Part shown: positions 9,264 to 17,186 of the stretch, in pieces
Position numbering within the stretch: the stretch's first letter is position 1
Layout: each line of letters starts with the position of its first letter
Assembly (NCBI GenBank): GCA_002477805.1
Contig: DLKQ01000024.1
Coordinates: 665-52,369 of the forward strand
From: Christensenella sp. UBA7584
Lineage (GTDB): Bacteria > Bacillota > Clostridia > Christensenellales > UBA1242
Direction: 5' to 3'
Length of the DNA: 51,705 nt
Position numbers and translations under genes: made by a program
The notes under the pieces: model-generated
Told to the model about the DNA's origin: nothing
Database searches by the model: none
Seen by the model: only the letters and a program-made list of their open reading frames with translations

Positions 9264-9995
9264 TTACAAATTTTTTAAACTTTTAATATAAAAGCCAAAT
9301 TTTTCCTTAAAATTTTGCTCTAAAACTTTTAAAAGTGAATTTAAAGTATTGTTGTCAGCCTTAATACTGTCCAAACGGTCATAATCAGTAGTATTAATCA
9401 GTTTCAAGTTGCTAAATTCTTTTGGTGAAAATTTTGCAGTGTAATCAGAGACACATTTCTCACAAACAAAGTTTCCAAAATTAAAGTCAAAAAAGATATT
9501 TTCGCTAAATTCGCCTTTGCAATTTTGGCATTTTTCCATAAAAATTTCGTACCCTGAAATTTTGAATAGCCTGAGCATATATTTAATTAGCAAAATTTGC
9601 GGAAGTAATTTTTTATACGCTAAGACTTCAAACGCGTGCAGATTTTCTATCAAAAGTTCGGAACATTTTTGCTCAAAGTCTAGTGCTAAGTCAGACATTT
9701 CTAAAATTGCAAATCCAGCCGAAAGTTTTTCGTAATCTTTTGTTATTTCAAAAAAATTTAGTGATTCGCTGGCTGTTGTAACCGTAAAAAATTCACCTTT
9801 TTTTACAAGTGAAAAATCTGCAAGGCAAAACGGTTGCCCTGCAAATTTAAGTTTTGCGTTTGGTTTATTTACGCCTTTTAAAATGGCGGTGATTTTTCCG
9901 TAGTCTGGTGTCAAAATAGTGAGTAGTTTATCATTTTCGCGGTAATTTCTTGCCCTTAGCACCAGTCCTTTTTGGTTTGTCTCTTCCATTTTCAT
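9264..9995 (-). CDS. recO: DNA repair protein RecO
   Basis: RecO works with RecR and RecF to load RecA on SSB-covered DNA. The 243 residues open with the OB-fold strand KGLVLRARNYRENDKLLTI and carry the Cys4 zinc site in the C-terminal half (CQNC and CEKC), as in Gram-positive RecO. ATG codons at 9995 and 9989 are both possible. Neither has a strong Shine-Dalgarno, and both lie inside the end of yqzL, so translation is probably coupled to it. The conserved GLVLR segment so near the N terminus rules out a later start. Confidence 0.93.
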   Translation of the reverse strand: MKMEETNQKGLVLRARNYRENDKLLTILTPDYGKITAILKGVNKPNAKLKFAGQPFCLADFSLVKKGEFFTVTTASESLNFFEITKDYEKLSAGFAILEMSDLALDFEQKCSELLIENLHAFEVLAYKKLLPQILLIKYMLRLFKISGYEIFMEKCQNCKGEFSENIFFDFNFGNFVCEKCVSDYTAKFSPKEFSNLKLINTTDYDRLDSIKADNNTLNSLLKVLEQNFKEKFGFYIKSLKNL

Positions 9996-10104
9996 CTCGC
10001 TTTAAATCTTGATACAAAAGGTAGTAACCAATTTCGCCCGTTTCCATAAAATTTCGTAGGCACAAATCCTCAAGATTTTTGTTCCAAATATGTTTTTCTT
10101 TCAT
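9931..10104 (-). CDS. yqzL: YqzL-family small protein
   Basis: A 57-residue protein whose middle reads NFMETGEIGYYLLYQDLKR. This matches the YqzL pattern of an aromatic/TG core followed by YLLY-x-E/D-L, and it lies in the classic place between era and recO. YqzL has no known function. The start at 10104 is set by TAGGAG nine bases upstream. The basic tail (KPKRTGAKGKKLPRK) runs 65 nt into recO in another frame, an unusually long overlap for this pair. The family call rests on position and a short motif. Confidence 0.75.
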   Translation of the reverse strand: MKEKHIWNKNLEDLCLRNFMETGEIGYYLLYQDLKRDENGRDKPKRTGAKGKKLPRK

Positions 10105-10160
10105 AAAAATTTCTCCTACTAATAAAATAGTCAAAATTTTTATTTTTATTCAGTCAGATA

Positions 10161-11051
10161 TTAGTTTAAATCTTCCAAGGCATAACCGATATTTCCTAAA
10201 ACACCTTCTCTATTTCGCCAATCTTCTTTTACTTTTACCCAAAGCGAAAGATTAACTTTTTTGCCCAGCATTTTTTCAATCGCAATTCTAGAAGCCTGAC
10301 CAATCTCTTTGATTTTGCTTCCGTTTGCACCAATAATAATTGTTTTGTGGCTAGACTTTTCACAGAAAATTGTTGCAGTAACTTGATAGAATTTTTCCTT
10401 GTCTGTCATTTCATCAATAACAATTCCTACTCCGTGTGGAACTTCGGCCGAAAGGAGCCAAAGCATTTTTTCACGAATGGTCTCTGCTACCATAAATCCA
10501 AAACTTTTGTCTGTAATTTGGTCATCTAAAAAGTATTTTATTTCATCGTTTAAATATTTTAAAACATTTTCTTTGAGTGGTTCAAGATTTTTTTTGTTTA
10601 GTGCTGAAATACAAAATACATCAACAAGATTTTCTACTTCATCAAGTTTTTTTAATTCTGGAAAAAGCTTGTCCACTTCGGTTAAGTCTATTTTGTTAAT
10701 AACAGCAAAAGTTGGCAATTTTTTTGCATATGACTTTAAATTGTGAATATCATCATTTTGAAAGGGTTTTGAACCGTCAATCACATATAAAACCAAGCAA
10801 ACATCTGATGTCGCCACTTCCACACTTTTTTGCATATATTTGTCTAGCATTGTTCCGCCTTTGTGAATTCCCGGCGTGTCCACAAAGACCACTTGAAAAT
10901 GCTCGCCATTCCAAACGCCCATAATATTGTTTCGGGTAGTCTGCGCTTTTGGTGACACAATTGACACTTTTTTTCCAATTAAGGTATTGACCAGAGTTGA
11001 TTTTCCTACATTAGGCTTTCCAACAACAGCAACAAAACCAGATTTAAACAT
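10161..11051 (-). CDS. era: ribosome-assembly GTPase Era
   Basis: Era binds 16S rRNA near its 3' end and assists 30S maturation. The 296 residues carry G1 GKPNVGKS (11-18), G3 DTPG (58-61) and G4 NKID (119-122). The C-terminal KH domain contains IIIGANGSKIKEIG, an RNA-binding GXXG loop. The ATG follows AAAGGAG. It lies directly downstream of ybeY, itself a 16S rRNA maturation factor, with a 19-nt gap. The usual dgkA and cdd genes between ybeY and era are absent. Confidence 0.97.
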   Translation of the reverse strand: MFKSGFVAVVGKPNVGKSTLVNTLIGKKVSIVSPKAQTTRNNIMGVWNGEHFQVVFVDTPGIHKGGTMLDKYMQKSVEVATSDVCLVLYVIDGSKPFQNDDIHNLKSYAKKLPTFAVINKIDLTEVDKLFPELKKLDEVENLVDVFCISALNKKNLEPLKENVLKYLNDEIKYFLDDQITDKSFGFMVAETIREKMLWLLSAEVPHGVGIVIDEMTDKEKFYQVTATIFCEKSSHKTIIIGANGSKIKEIGQASRIAIEKMLGKKVNLSLWVKVKEDWRNREGVLGNIGYALEDLN

Positions 11052-11070
11052 AAAAATTCTCCTTTGTTTT

Positions 11071-11568
11071 TTAGTATATCTTTTTCTTATTTAAAAATTC
11101 TATCATTTTTTCTTCATAATTTTTCATAACTTTTGCTTCTTCTTTCTTGTGGTGGTCGCAACCTAAAAGGTGCAAAAGCCCGTGAATAAAAAGTTCCGCG
11201 ACTTCACGAAAGGTAGAATTACCAAATTCAGGTGCTTGCAAACTTGCAACACTTTCACATATAAAAATTTCACCTAAATAAATTGTATTAGTCGCCAAAT
11301 CAAATTCAAGTGGAAAATTCTTTTTTTCTAAAGAAAGGTTGTTTGGGTTTTCTACAAGCCTAAACGAAATAACATCAGTTTCTTTGTCTTTTTGCCGATA
11401 CTCGCTGTTTATCTCTTTTATCTTTTCATTATCAACATAAAAAACTCCGAGGCTGATTTTTGCTTTTTTTTGTCCAAAAATCTTGAGAACCTCTTTTGCC
11501 AAAATAGTGAGTAATTTTTTACTTGGCAGATTTTTTGTTTCATTTTCTAAACTTAATTTTACTTTCAA
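11071..11568 (-). CDS. ybeY: endoribonuclease/rRNA maturation factor YbeY
   Basis: YbeY is a zinc-dependent RNase in 16S rRNA processing and ribosome quality control. The 165 residues contain the metal motif HGLLHLLGCDHH and the upstream REVAELFIHG helix. The start chosen is a TTG at 11568. It has AAAGGA nine bases upstream and its TTGA overlaps the yqfD stop. An in-frame TTG farther upstream (11610) has no ribosome-binding site and would add residues absent from the family. PhoH and YqfF, which often precede YbeY, are missing. Confidence 0.93.
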   Translation of the reverse strand: MKVKLSLENETKNLPSKKLLTILAKEVLKIFGQKKAKISLGVFYVDNEKIKEINSEYRQKDKETDVISFRLVENPNNLSLEKKNFPLEFDLATNTIYLGEIFICESVASLQAPEFGNSTFREVAELFIHGLLHLLGCDHHKKEEAKVMKNYEEKMIEFLNKKKIY

Positions 11569-12689
11569 CTTATTTTTTCCTTTATTTTTATATAATGAGT
11601 TACAAACCAAATATTAGACACAAAATTTGTTTCAGTTTTCTCTTCTAGCACATTTTCTCCCGCTATCACTTGCTCTGATGCAACAAGTTTTGCCTGTGAA
11701 AAAAGTTTGTCTTTCATTTCTTCAAAGTTTTGAGTTATTGACTTTTTTTCTAACTCAAAAATTTTTGTAAAAGTCACCTTTAGCGGAATAGCACCTGATG
11801 GGCAAAGATTTTTTGTTTCACTTTCCTCTTCAAACTTTTCAAAAGGAACTATATCGCTATGCTCAAAAACTGTTTTTCCAAACAGCGAAATTGTCTTTTT
11901 GAGCACAAAATTATCTGTTCTTGCCCAAACTATTTTTTCAAGCGGAAATTCTATGGTTGCGCTTTTCCATATATAAGCAAACACTTGACCTTTTGCCTCT
12001 ATATTTTGCCCATTTTCATCTTGTCCGCCCTGAATAAGAATTTGTCCCCTTTTCACAAAATCACCTGGCTTTACTAACGCTTGCCCAGAAAGAACTGAAA
12101 TACTTGCTATAACTCCATCATTCTTTGCCAAGATATTCTCTTTTGCTGTTTCAAATTCTTTGGCACTTGTGCGTTTTGTATAGCTCACAAGCATTGTTGT
12201 CCCGCGGAAACTCACATTTGCAAGCGAAATATCAGCCAAATTTTCACGCAAAATATTTTCAATTTCTTCCGCTTTAAGCCCAAATTTTGGTGTTCCAACT
12301 CCAATCCCGTTTTCGCCAAGAATTTTTTCAATTTCACTTTGCAAACTTTTGTCACCATAAAACTTTATGTCCCAAACAAAAAAGTAGCCAAGCACATTTA
12401 ACATAATTCCAAAAGCTACACCTATTAATAGCCCTAATTTTAGAAAAGACTTTTTGAAAAATGATAATTTTGCGCTTGTTTTTTGCTCTTTGATAGTATA
12501 GCATCTTTTGTTTAAAATGGCAACAATTTTTAAGCAGTCTTTTGCTTTGCAAACAATTTGCATCTCTGCTACGCTTTTCCGCTCAACCTTTTCAAGTTTA
12601 ATGTTAGATAAAGTGACCTCATTCAAAAAATCTGCAAAGTTTGCTCCTTCGAACAAAATACTGATTTTTCCAAACACAAATTTAGGCAA
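11565..12689 (-). CDS. yqfD: sporulation protein YqfD
   Basis: YqfD is a mother-cell sporulation membrane protein of spore-forming Bacillota. It is required for engulfment and spore development, with an unclear molecular role. The 374 residues fit the family. A soluble N-terminal part is followed by one strong membrane segment (about 90-112) and a large extracytoplasmic domain with the GLKAEEIE and KPGDFVKRGQILI segments. The start is TTG just after GAGGTG, one base after the yqfC stop; the next gene overlaps its stop. With yqfC it is the main sign that this organism forms, or recently formed, spores. Confidence 0.9.
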   Translation of the reverse strand: MPKFVFGKISILFEGANFADFLNEVTLSNIKLEKVERKSVAEMQIVCKAKDCLKIVAILNKRCYTIKEQKTSAKLSFFKKSFLKLGLLIGVAFGIMLNVLGYFFVWDIKFYGDKSLQSEIEKILGENGIGVGTPKFGLKAEEIENILRENLADISLANVSFRGTTMLVSYTKRTSAKEFETAKENILAKNDGVIASISVLSGQALVKPGDFVKRGQILIQGGQDENGQNIEAKGQVFAYIWKSATIEFPLEKIVWARTDNFVLKKTISLFGKTVFEHSDIVPFEKFEEESETKNLCPSGAIPLKVTFTKIFELEKKSITQNFEEMKDKLFSQAKLVASEQVIAGENVLEEKTETNFVSNIWFVTHYIKIKEKIS

Positions 12690-12690
12690 T

Positions 12691-12948
12691 TTACACCTCT
12701 TTTTTACTCAGACAAAAAATATCACCTAAAACAACAATTTCGCCCCTATCTAAATTTTTTATTGTTAAGTTTTGCCCGTACAAATATATTTTTTCATTTT
12801 TAAACTTTAATATTATTTTCACAGTTGAGTAGTATTCTATTTTAACTTTTCCCTGCAAACTCAGCCCATTAAAGCCAACAAAATATCCCAAAAAAGACGC
12901 TTTTAAAACATCAACGCCAAGGTTTGAAAAAAGTTCTTCATAAAACAT
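12691..12948 (-). CDS. yqfC: sporulation protein YqfC
   Basis: An 85-residue protein with the YqfC pattern: an LGxD start, GKVKIEYYS in the middle, and a beta-rich end IKNLDRGEIVVLGDI. YqfC is co-expressed with YqfD in the mother cell. It is the first gene of the long minus-strand cluster. A sigma-E-like promoter can be drawn upstream, and a palindrome lies between it and the divergent regulator gene. The ATG follows GAGGTG. Confidence 0.87.
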   Translation of the reverse strand: MFYEELFSNLGVDVLKASFLGYFVGFNGLSLQGKVKIEYYSTVKIILKFKNEKIYLYGQNLTIKNLDRGEIVVLGDIFCLSKKEV

Positions 12949-12963
12949 ACTGCACCTCGAATT

Positions 12964-12993
12964 ATTTTTATGCTTTAAAAATGTTTTATATGA
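12964..12993 (-). promoter_or_regulatory. possible sigma-E-type promoter for yqfC-yqfD
   Basis: On the minus strand TCATATA (12987-12993) and CATAAAAAT (12964-12972) are separated by 14 bp. This resembles the mother-cell sigma-E consensus and fits the known sigma-E control of yqfC-yqfD in Bacillus. AT-rich background makes chance matches common. Confidence 0.35.
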
Positions 12994-12997
12994 AATA

Positions 12998-13012
12998 TTT
13001 CAGATTCTGAAA
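12998..13012. promoter_or_regulatory. palindrome, possible operator of the Xre-type regulator
   Basis: TTTCAGATTCTGAAA is a perfect 6-bp inverted repeat with a 3-bp centre. It lies between the divergent yqfC and the helix-turn-helix gene, about 55 bp before the latter's ATG. Autoregulation is an inference. Confidence 0.4.
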
Positions 13013-13065
13013 CTTTGAACATATTTCGTTTTGTTTGTGAAAAAATAAAGAAAAGGAGAAAAATT

Positions 13066-13254
13066 ATGTTTAAAGAAAATTTATATTCAATTCGAAAAGC
13101 AAGAAAAATCACCCAAGCCACACTCGGAAAAAAGCTAAAAGTTAGCAGTGCAACTGTTGGTCACTGGGAAAGCGGTTATAGCGAACCAAGTGTCGAAAAC
13201 ATCAAAAAGTTAGTAAAGCTTTTAAAAACAACTTATGATGAACTTTTAAGATAA
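13066..13254 (+). CDS. small Xre/Cro-type helix-turn-helix regulator
   Basis: A 62-residue protein that is nearly all one HTH_3 domain: NLYSIRKARKITQATLGKKL, then VSSATVGHWESGYSEPSVE, ending in a leucine-rich helix. The ATG at 13066 is preceded by AAAGGAG; an earlier in-frame start at 13015 has no ribosome-binding site. No effector domain is present. A palindrome at 12998-13012 may be its operator. Targets are unknown. It is divergent from yqfC, so control of the cluster promoter is possible. Confidence 0.85.
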   Translation: MFKENLYSIRKARKITQATLGKKLKVSSATVGHWESGYSEPSVENIKKLVKLLKTTYDELLR

Positions 13255-13511
13255 CAAGTACGCCTTGTCATTAATTGTTTAAGTATGTGGTTTGTAACAT
13301 TATTTTATTCACATCATCATAATGTGCGTTTAATCTTTTGTTGATTGCTGTAAACATCTAAGACTTAGAACCATTGGGTAAAACTTTTGAAATTTGCTTT
13401 ATTTAATAATTCTATTCTAAATACTTTGGGTTATTATGGCTAAACTGCTTGCGAGAGCAACCGCAATGCGTGCAGGCTAACAAAAAGCAAAAATTATTCA
13501 TATATAAAAAT

Positions 13512-14087
13512 ATGGAAAATATCATTATTGGAAAAAATGAAATTCACAAAAACGCAAAACTTGTTGCATTAAATTATGTGGAAAACAGCAAAGTTGGAAA
13601 AAACGCTTGCCTTTACGGTTGCAGAATTATAAACTCAATAATAGAAGAAAATGTGGTTGCAACAAATAGCGTAATAGAAAACTCGGTCATTAAAATGGGC
13701 ACAACAGTCGGGCCTTTCGCTTATCTAAGAGAAAATTCACAGATTGGAAAAAATTGCCGAATTGGAGATTTTGTAGAAATCAAAAATAGCAAAATAAAAG
13801 ATGGCACAAAGTGTGCTCATCTTGCTTATGTTGGTGATGCTAGTGTTGGAAAAAATTGTAACATTGGTTGCGGAACAGTTTTTGCAAACTATAATGGAAA
13901 AATAAAGCAAAAAATTGTAGTAAAAGATGAAACTTTCATCGGTGCAAATACAAATTTGGTTGCTCCGCTTTGCATAGGAAAAAAATGTTTCATTGGAGCG
14001 GGTACAACAATTAAAAAAAACATAAAAGATTTCACCTTTGTTTGTGGAAAAGTGGAAAACAAATGTGCAAAAAACAAGCAGTGCTAA
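13512..14087 (+). CDS. left-handed beta-helix acetyltransferase, GlmU C-terminal-like, stand-alone
   Basis: The 191 residues are hexapeptide repeats closest to the acetyltransferase half of GlmU. Recognisable pieces are VGPFAYLREN (arginine of the sugar-phosphate site), GDFVEIKNS, CAHLAYVGDASVG (catalytic-type histidine) and ANYNGKIKQKI (asparagine and lysine of the active site). The N-terminal uridylyltransferase domain of GlmU is absent, so this is a stand-alone glucosamine-1-phosphate-type acetyltransferase or a relative with another amino-sugar substrate. The ATG at 13512 has no Shine-Dalgarno and an AT-rich -10-like tract directly upstream. The stop lies inside its terminator hairpin. 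The family fold is sure; the substrate is not. Confidence 0.8.
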   Translation: MENIIIGKNEIHKNAKLVALNYVENSKVGKNACLYGCRIINSIIEENVVATNSVIENSVIKMGTTVGPFAYLRENSQIGKNCRIGDFVEIKNSKIKDGTKCAHLAYVGDASVGKNCNIGCGTVFANYNGKIKQKIVVKDETFIGANTNLVAPLCIGKKCFIGAGTTIKKNIKDFTFVCGKVENKCAKNKQC

Positions 14088-14097
14088 AGCACCGCTT
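14076..14097 (+). terminator. intrinsic terminator of the beta-helix acetyltransferase gene
   Basis: AAGCAGTGC and GCACCGCTT form a stem with one mismatch and a TAAA loop, then TTTTATTTTTT. It contains the stop codon of the gene. Confidence 0.75.
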
Positions 14098-14366
14098 TTA
14101 TTTTTTCTTACACCGCTATAGAAATGTGTTTCTAAAAAATTTGTACACACTATCTAAAATTTAAAAGAATTTTAAGGTTCTATTATATAAATTTTTAATT
14201 TCAACATTTTCAAAGTATAAAATAACTTTTATATTAATTGATAAAAAACTTTTCTTATTTTGCTTATTTTTAAATTTGTTTGCTTTTAAACAAGCTTGGT
14301 GGTAAAAATTTTTAATATATATTTTCGTACTTGCTTAAGCCTTTTATTTTTCATTTTTAAACAATA

Positions 14367-15296
14367 CTAATCCATATACTTTTTCACAAACTCTAAAATC
14401 GCACTTTCACATTTTTTTCTATCTATTGAAAAACTCATTGCGTGACCCGCACCAGCAACTTTTATTAACTTTTTATCTGCTTTGCAGGCATTAAAAAGTT
14501 CGTCAGTCATTCTTGGCGGAATAAATTTGTCATCATCACCACGCACAAACAAAATAGGAATTTTTGATTTTTTTACTGAATGAATTGGCCCATCTTTGTA
14601 AAGCGAAAATTTGCCAAAGCGCCTCGCAAAACCTTCCCCTACGCCTAAAAGAATCCAATTTGGAATGAGCATATACTTTTTGGAAGTGCTACGCAAAAGT
14701 TCCATCATTGTAGTGTATGAACAATCCGCAACGGCAAATGAAACATTTTTTGGGAGGTCAAGCGCGCTCGCACAAATTACTGTTGCTCCACCCATACTAA
14801 CCCCATCTAAAACAATTTTCGAGTAGTTTGTTTTTTGGTTTAGAAATTCTATCCACTTTAAAAGGTCGCTTGCTTCAAACTTTCCAAGTGTAATATATTT
14901 CCCTTCACTTTTCCCGTGAGTTCGCAGGTCAATTAAAAGAACATTAAAGCCTTGCTTAAAATAAAATGGTGCATCTTGGACACGGTATTCAAGTTTTGCG
15001 CAATACCCGTGAATCAAAATCACAGATTTGTTTGAATGTTGATTTAAAAATATTCCGCGAAGTTTTAGACCGTCACTTGTAATAAAAACTTCTTCCGTTT
15101 TTTGTTTTGAAAGCCAATCAAGAGCTTTTTTGTTTTGCTCGAAAAATATTTTTTTATCTGGTTTTGCCATTGGGGCGTTTTTTTCGGAAAACTTTGGTCT
15201 TATTAAAAGACCTCTAAAAAGTAATGCCGAAATTAGTACTGAAAGAATGAAAAATCCAACTAAAACACCAAGGCAAATCCAAAGCCACAAAAACAT
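14367..15296 (-). CDS. membrane-anchored alpha/beta hydrolase
   Basis: The 309 residues start with one membrane helix (about 4-27) followed by an alpha/beta-hydrolase fold. Visible elements are the oxyanion strand VILIHGYCA, the nucleophile elbow GVSMGG (Ser167), the acid in VRGDDDKF, and the histidine in GAGHAMS near the C terminus. The triad looks complete. This layout resembles YqkD-like and other anchored serine hydrolases of Bacillota; the substrate cannot be told. The start follows GGAGG. It is a single gene, convergent with the acetyltransferase gene and divergent from the ABC exporter. The 279-nt gap on its 3' side shows no convincing terminator of its own. Confidence 0.87.
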   Translation of the reverse strand: MFLWLWICLGVLVGFFILSVLISALLFRGLLIRPKFSEKNAPMAKPDKKIFFEQNKKALDWLSKQKTEEVFITSDGLKLRGIFLNQHSNKSVILIHGYCAKLEYRVQDAPFYFKQGFNVLLIDLRTHGKSEGKYITLGKFEASDLLKWIEFLNQKTNYSKIVLDGVSMGGATVICASALDLPKNVSFAVADCSYTTMMELLRSTSKKYMLIPNWILLGVGEGFARRFGKFSLYKDGPIHSVKKSKIPILFVRGDDDKFIPPRMTDELFNACKADKKLIKVAGAGHAMSFSIDRKKCESAILEFVKKYMD

Positions 15297-15408
15297 TTTA
15301 TTTCCTCCAAAGACATAATATCATTTTTTTAAATTTATGTCAAAACAAATTGAAAAAATGATTAAAATTTGCACATATTTTTTTCTTATAAAATATATAT
15401 AATTATTC

Positions 15409-15437
15409 TTGCAATTTAATTTAATTCGTTATATAAT
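15409..15437 (+). promoter_or_regulatory. sigma-A promoter of the ABC exporter operon
   Basis: TTGCAA (15409-15414) and TATAAT (15432-15437) are separated by exactly 17 bp, 21 bp before the start codon. GAGG at 15447-15450 is the ribosome-binding site. Confidence 0.75.
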
Positions 15438-15458
15438 AGGAAAATCGAGGTTGAAAAA

Positions 15459-17186
15459 ATGATTAAACTTATGAAATATCTAAGCAGAGTGGAATGGCTG
15501 CAATTTTTTGCAGTTATTTTACTTGTTGTTGGCTCTGTTGCGTGCGATATGCAACTCCCCGAAATGATGGGAGACATTATGGAAAAAATTGGCCTAGCAA
15601 GTCCGACTGGTGAAATTTTAAAGGTGGGAGGGCTGATGCTAGCAATTTGTTTTGCATCAACTATATGCTCTATTTTTGCAGGGCTTTTTTCTTCACACAT
15701 TGCAGCGGGGCTTTGTAGAACTGTTAGAATAAAACTTTTTGACAAAGTTGGAAATTTTTCTATGCAAGAAATCAACAAATTTTCAACAGCAAGTCTAATT
15801 ACTCGTTCTACAAATGATATTACTCAAATTCAAATGGCTTTTGCAATCGGAATCAGAATGATTTTCACCGCGCCAATAATGAGTGCTTGGGCAATTGCAA
15901 AAATAGTAACAAAAAGTTCACAGCTTAGCCTAATTACCGCACTTGTTTTGGTGATTATGATAGTTGGAATTATGTCTATCTTCTTATTCGCTTTTCCGAA
16001 ATTTAGGAGCTTTCAAAAAAAGGTCGACAAACTCAATCTTGTCACTCGTGAAAATTTGACAGGATTGAGGGTTGTTAGAGCTTATAACGCGGAAGAAAAG
16101 CAAACACAGAAATTTGAAGAAGCAAACACAAGTTTAGCTAAAACAAACCTTTTTCTAAACAGGCTTATGGCACTACTTTCACCTTTTATGACAATAGTGA
16201 TGAGTGGGCTTTCACTCGCACTAGTTTGGGTCGGTGCTGTTTTAATCGGCAAGGGCCAGCTTGATGTTCCTGTTTTAATGGAATTTACACAATACTCCTC
16301 ACTTGTTTTAATTAGTTTTGTAATGCTTTCAATGCTATTTTTAATCTTGCCTCGTGCCGAAGTAAGTGCAAAGCGTGTGCGTGAAGTTTTAGATTCACAA
16401 ACAGCAATTATTAGTGGCGAAAAAAGTATGCCTGAAGCAAAGGGCGAAATTGAATTTAAAAATGTAAGCTTTTCATATCCAAACGCAAAAGAAAAGGTTT
16501 TAGAAAATATTAGCTTTAAAGTCAGTCAAGGCGAAACACTTGCAATAATTGGTTCGACAGGAAGCGGAAAAAGTACCATACTAAGCCTACTGATGAGATT
16601 TTATGATTCTACAAAAGGTCAAATTTTAGTTGACGGTGAAGATATTAAAAATCTAAACCTTGAGGAATTCTATAACCGAGTTGGTTATATTCCACAAAAG
16701 AGCACTTTATTTAGCGGTTCCGTTCGTTACAACACAAGTTACGGAACAGAAAATTTAACTGATGAAGAACTTGACAAAGCGTTAAAAGTTAGCCAAGCAA
16801 AAGAGTTTGTAAATCGCCTTGAAGGAAAAACAGAATTTGAGATTGCACAAGGTGGAAACAACCTTTCGGGCGGGCAAAAGCAACGAATCAGTATTGCACG
16901 TGCACTAGCAAAAAATCCAGAATTTTTATTCTTTGACGACAGCTTTTCAGCTCTTGACTTTGCCACAGATAAAAAACTCAGACATTCGCTTTCTGAAAAT
17001 TTTGAAAAAGCAACAAAGGTTATTGTCGCTCAGCGAATTGGTACAATTATGGACGCAAACCACATTATGGTTTTAGATGAAGGAAAAATTATTGGTTTTG
17101 GCACGCACAAGCAATTAATGAAAAACTGTAAAGTTTATAGAGAACTTGCCACATCACAATTATCAAAGGAGGAACTACTTAAATGA
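15459..17186 (+). CDS. heterodimeric ABC exporter subunit with degenerate ATP site
   Basis: The 575 residues hold six membrane helices (about 15-295) fused to an ATPase domain: Walker A GSTGSGKST (365-373), signature LSGGQ (469-473) and Walker B FLFFDDS. The catalytic glutamate is replaced by Asp494, and the H-loop histidine by Gln525 (VAQRIGTI). Its signature motif is intact. This is the degenerate-site half of BmrC/TM287-like heterodimers. It would export drugs, lipids or peptides; the substrate cannot be read. The gene overlaps its partner by 4 nt and has its own sigma-A promoter. No regulator gene is adjacent. Confidence 0.93.
   Translation: MIKLMKYLSRVEWLQFFAVILLVVGSVACDMQLPEMMGDIMEKIGLASPTGEILKVGGLMLAICFASTICSIFAGLFSSHIAAGLCRTVRIKLFDKVGNFSMQEINKFSTASLITRSTNDITQIQMAFAIGIRMIFTAPIMSAWAIAKIVTKSSQLSLITALVLVIMIVGIMSIFLFAFPKFRSFQKKVDKLNLVTRENLTGLRVVRAYNAEEKQTQKFEEANTSLAKTNLFLNRLMALLSPFMTIVMSGLSLALVWVGAVLIGKGQLDVPVLMEFTQYSSLVLISFVMLSMLFLILPRAEVSAKRVREVLDSQTAIISGEKSMPEAKGEIEFKNVSFSYPNAKEKVLENISFKVSQGETLAIIGSTGSGKSTILSLLMRFYDSTKGQILVDGEDIKNLNLEEFYNRVGYIPQKSTLFSGSVRYNTSYGTENLTDEELDKALKVSQAKEFVNRLEGKTEFEIAQGGNNLSGGQKQRISIARALAKNPEFLFFDDSFSALDFATDKKLRHSLSENFEKATKVIVAQRIGTIMDANHIMVLDEGKIIGFGTHKQLMKNCKVYRELATSQLSKEELLK

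Noticed and set aside
11569..11610. Longer ybeY starting inside yqfD
   Set aside because: The TTG at 11568 has AAAGGA at nine bases and fits the family; the upstream codon does not.
13449..13511. Longer N terminus for the GlmU-like protein starting at a TTG
   Set aside because: The extra residues are not hexapeptide-like and have no ribosome-binding site; the ATG at 13512 starts the repeat fold.
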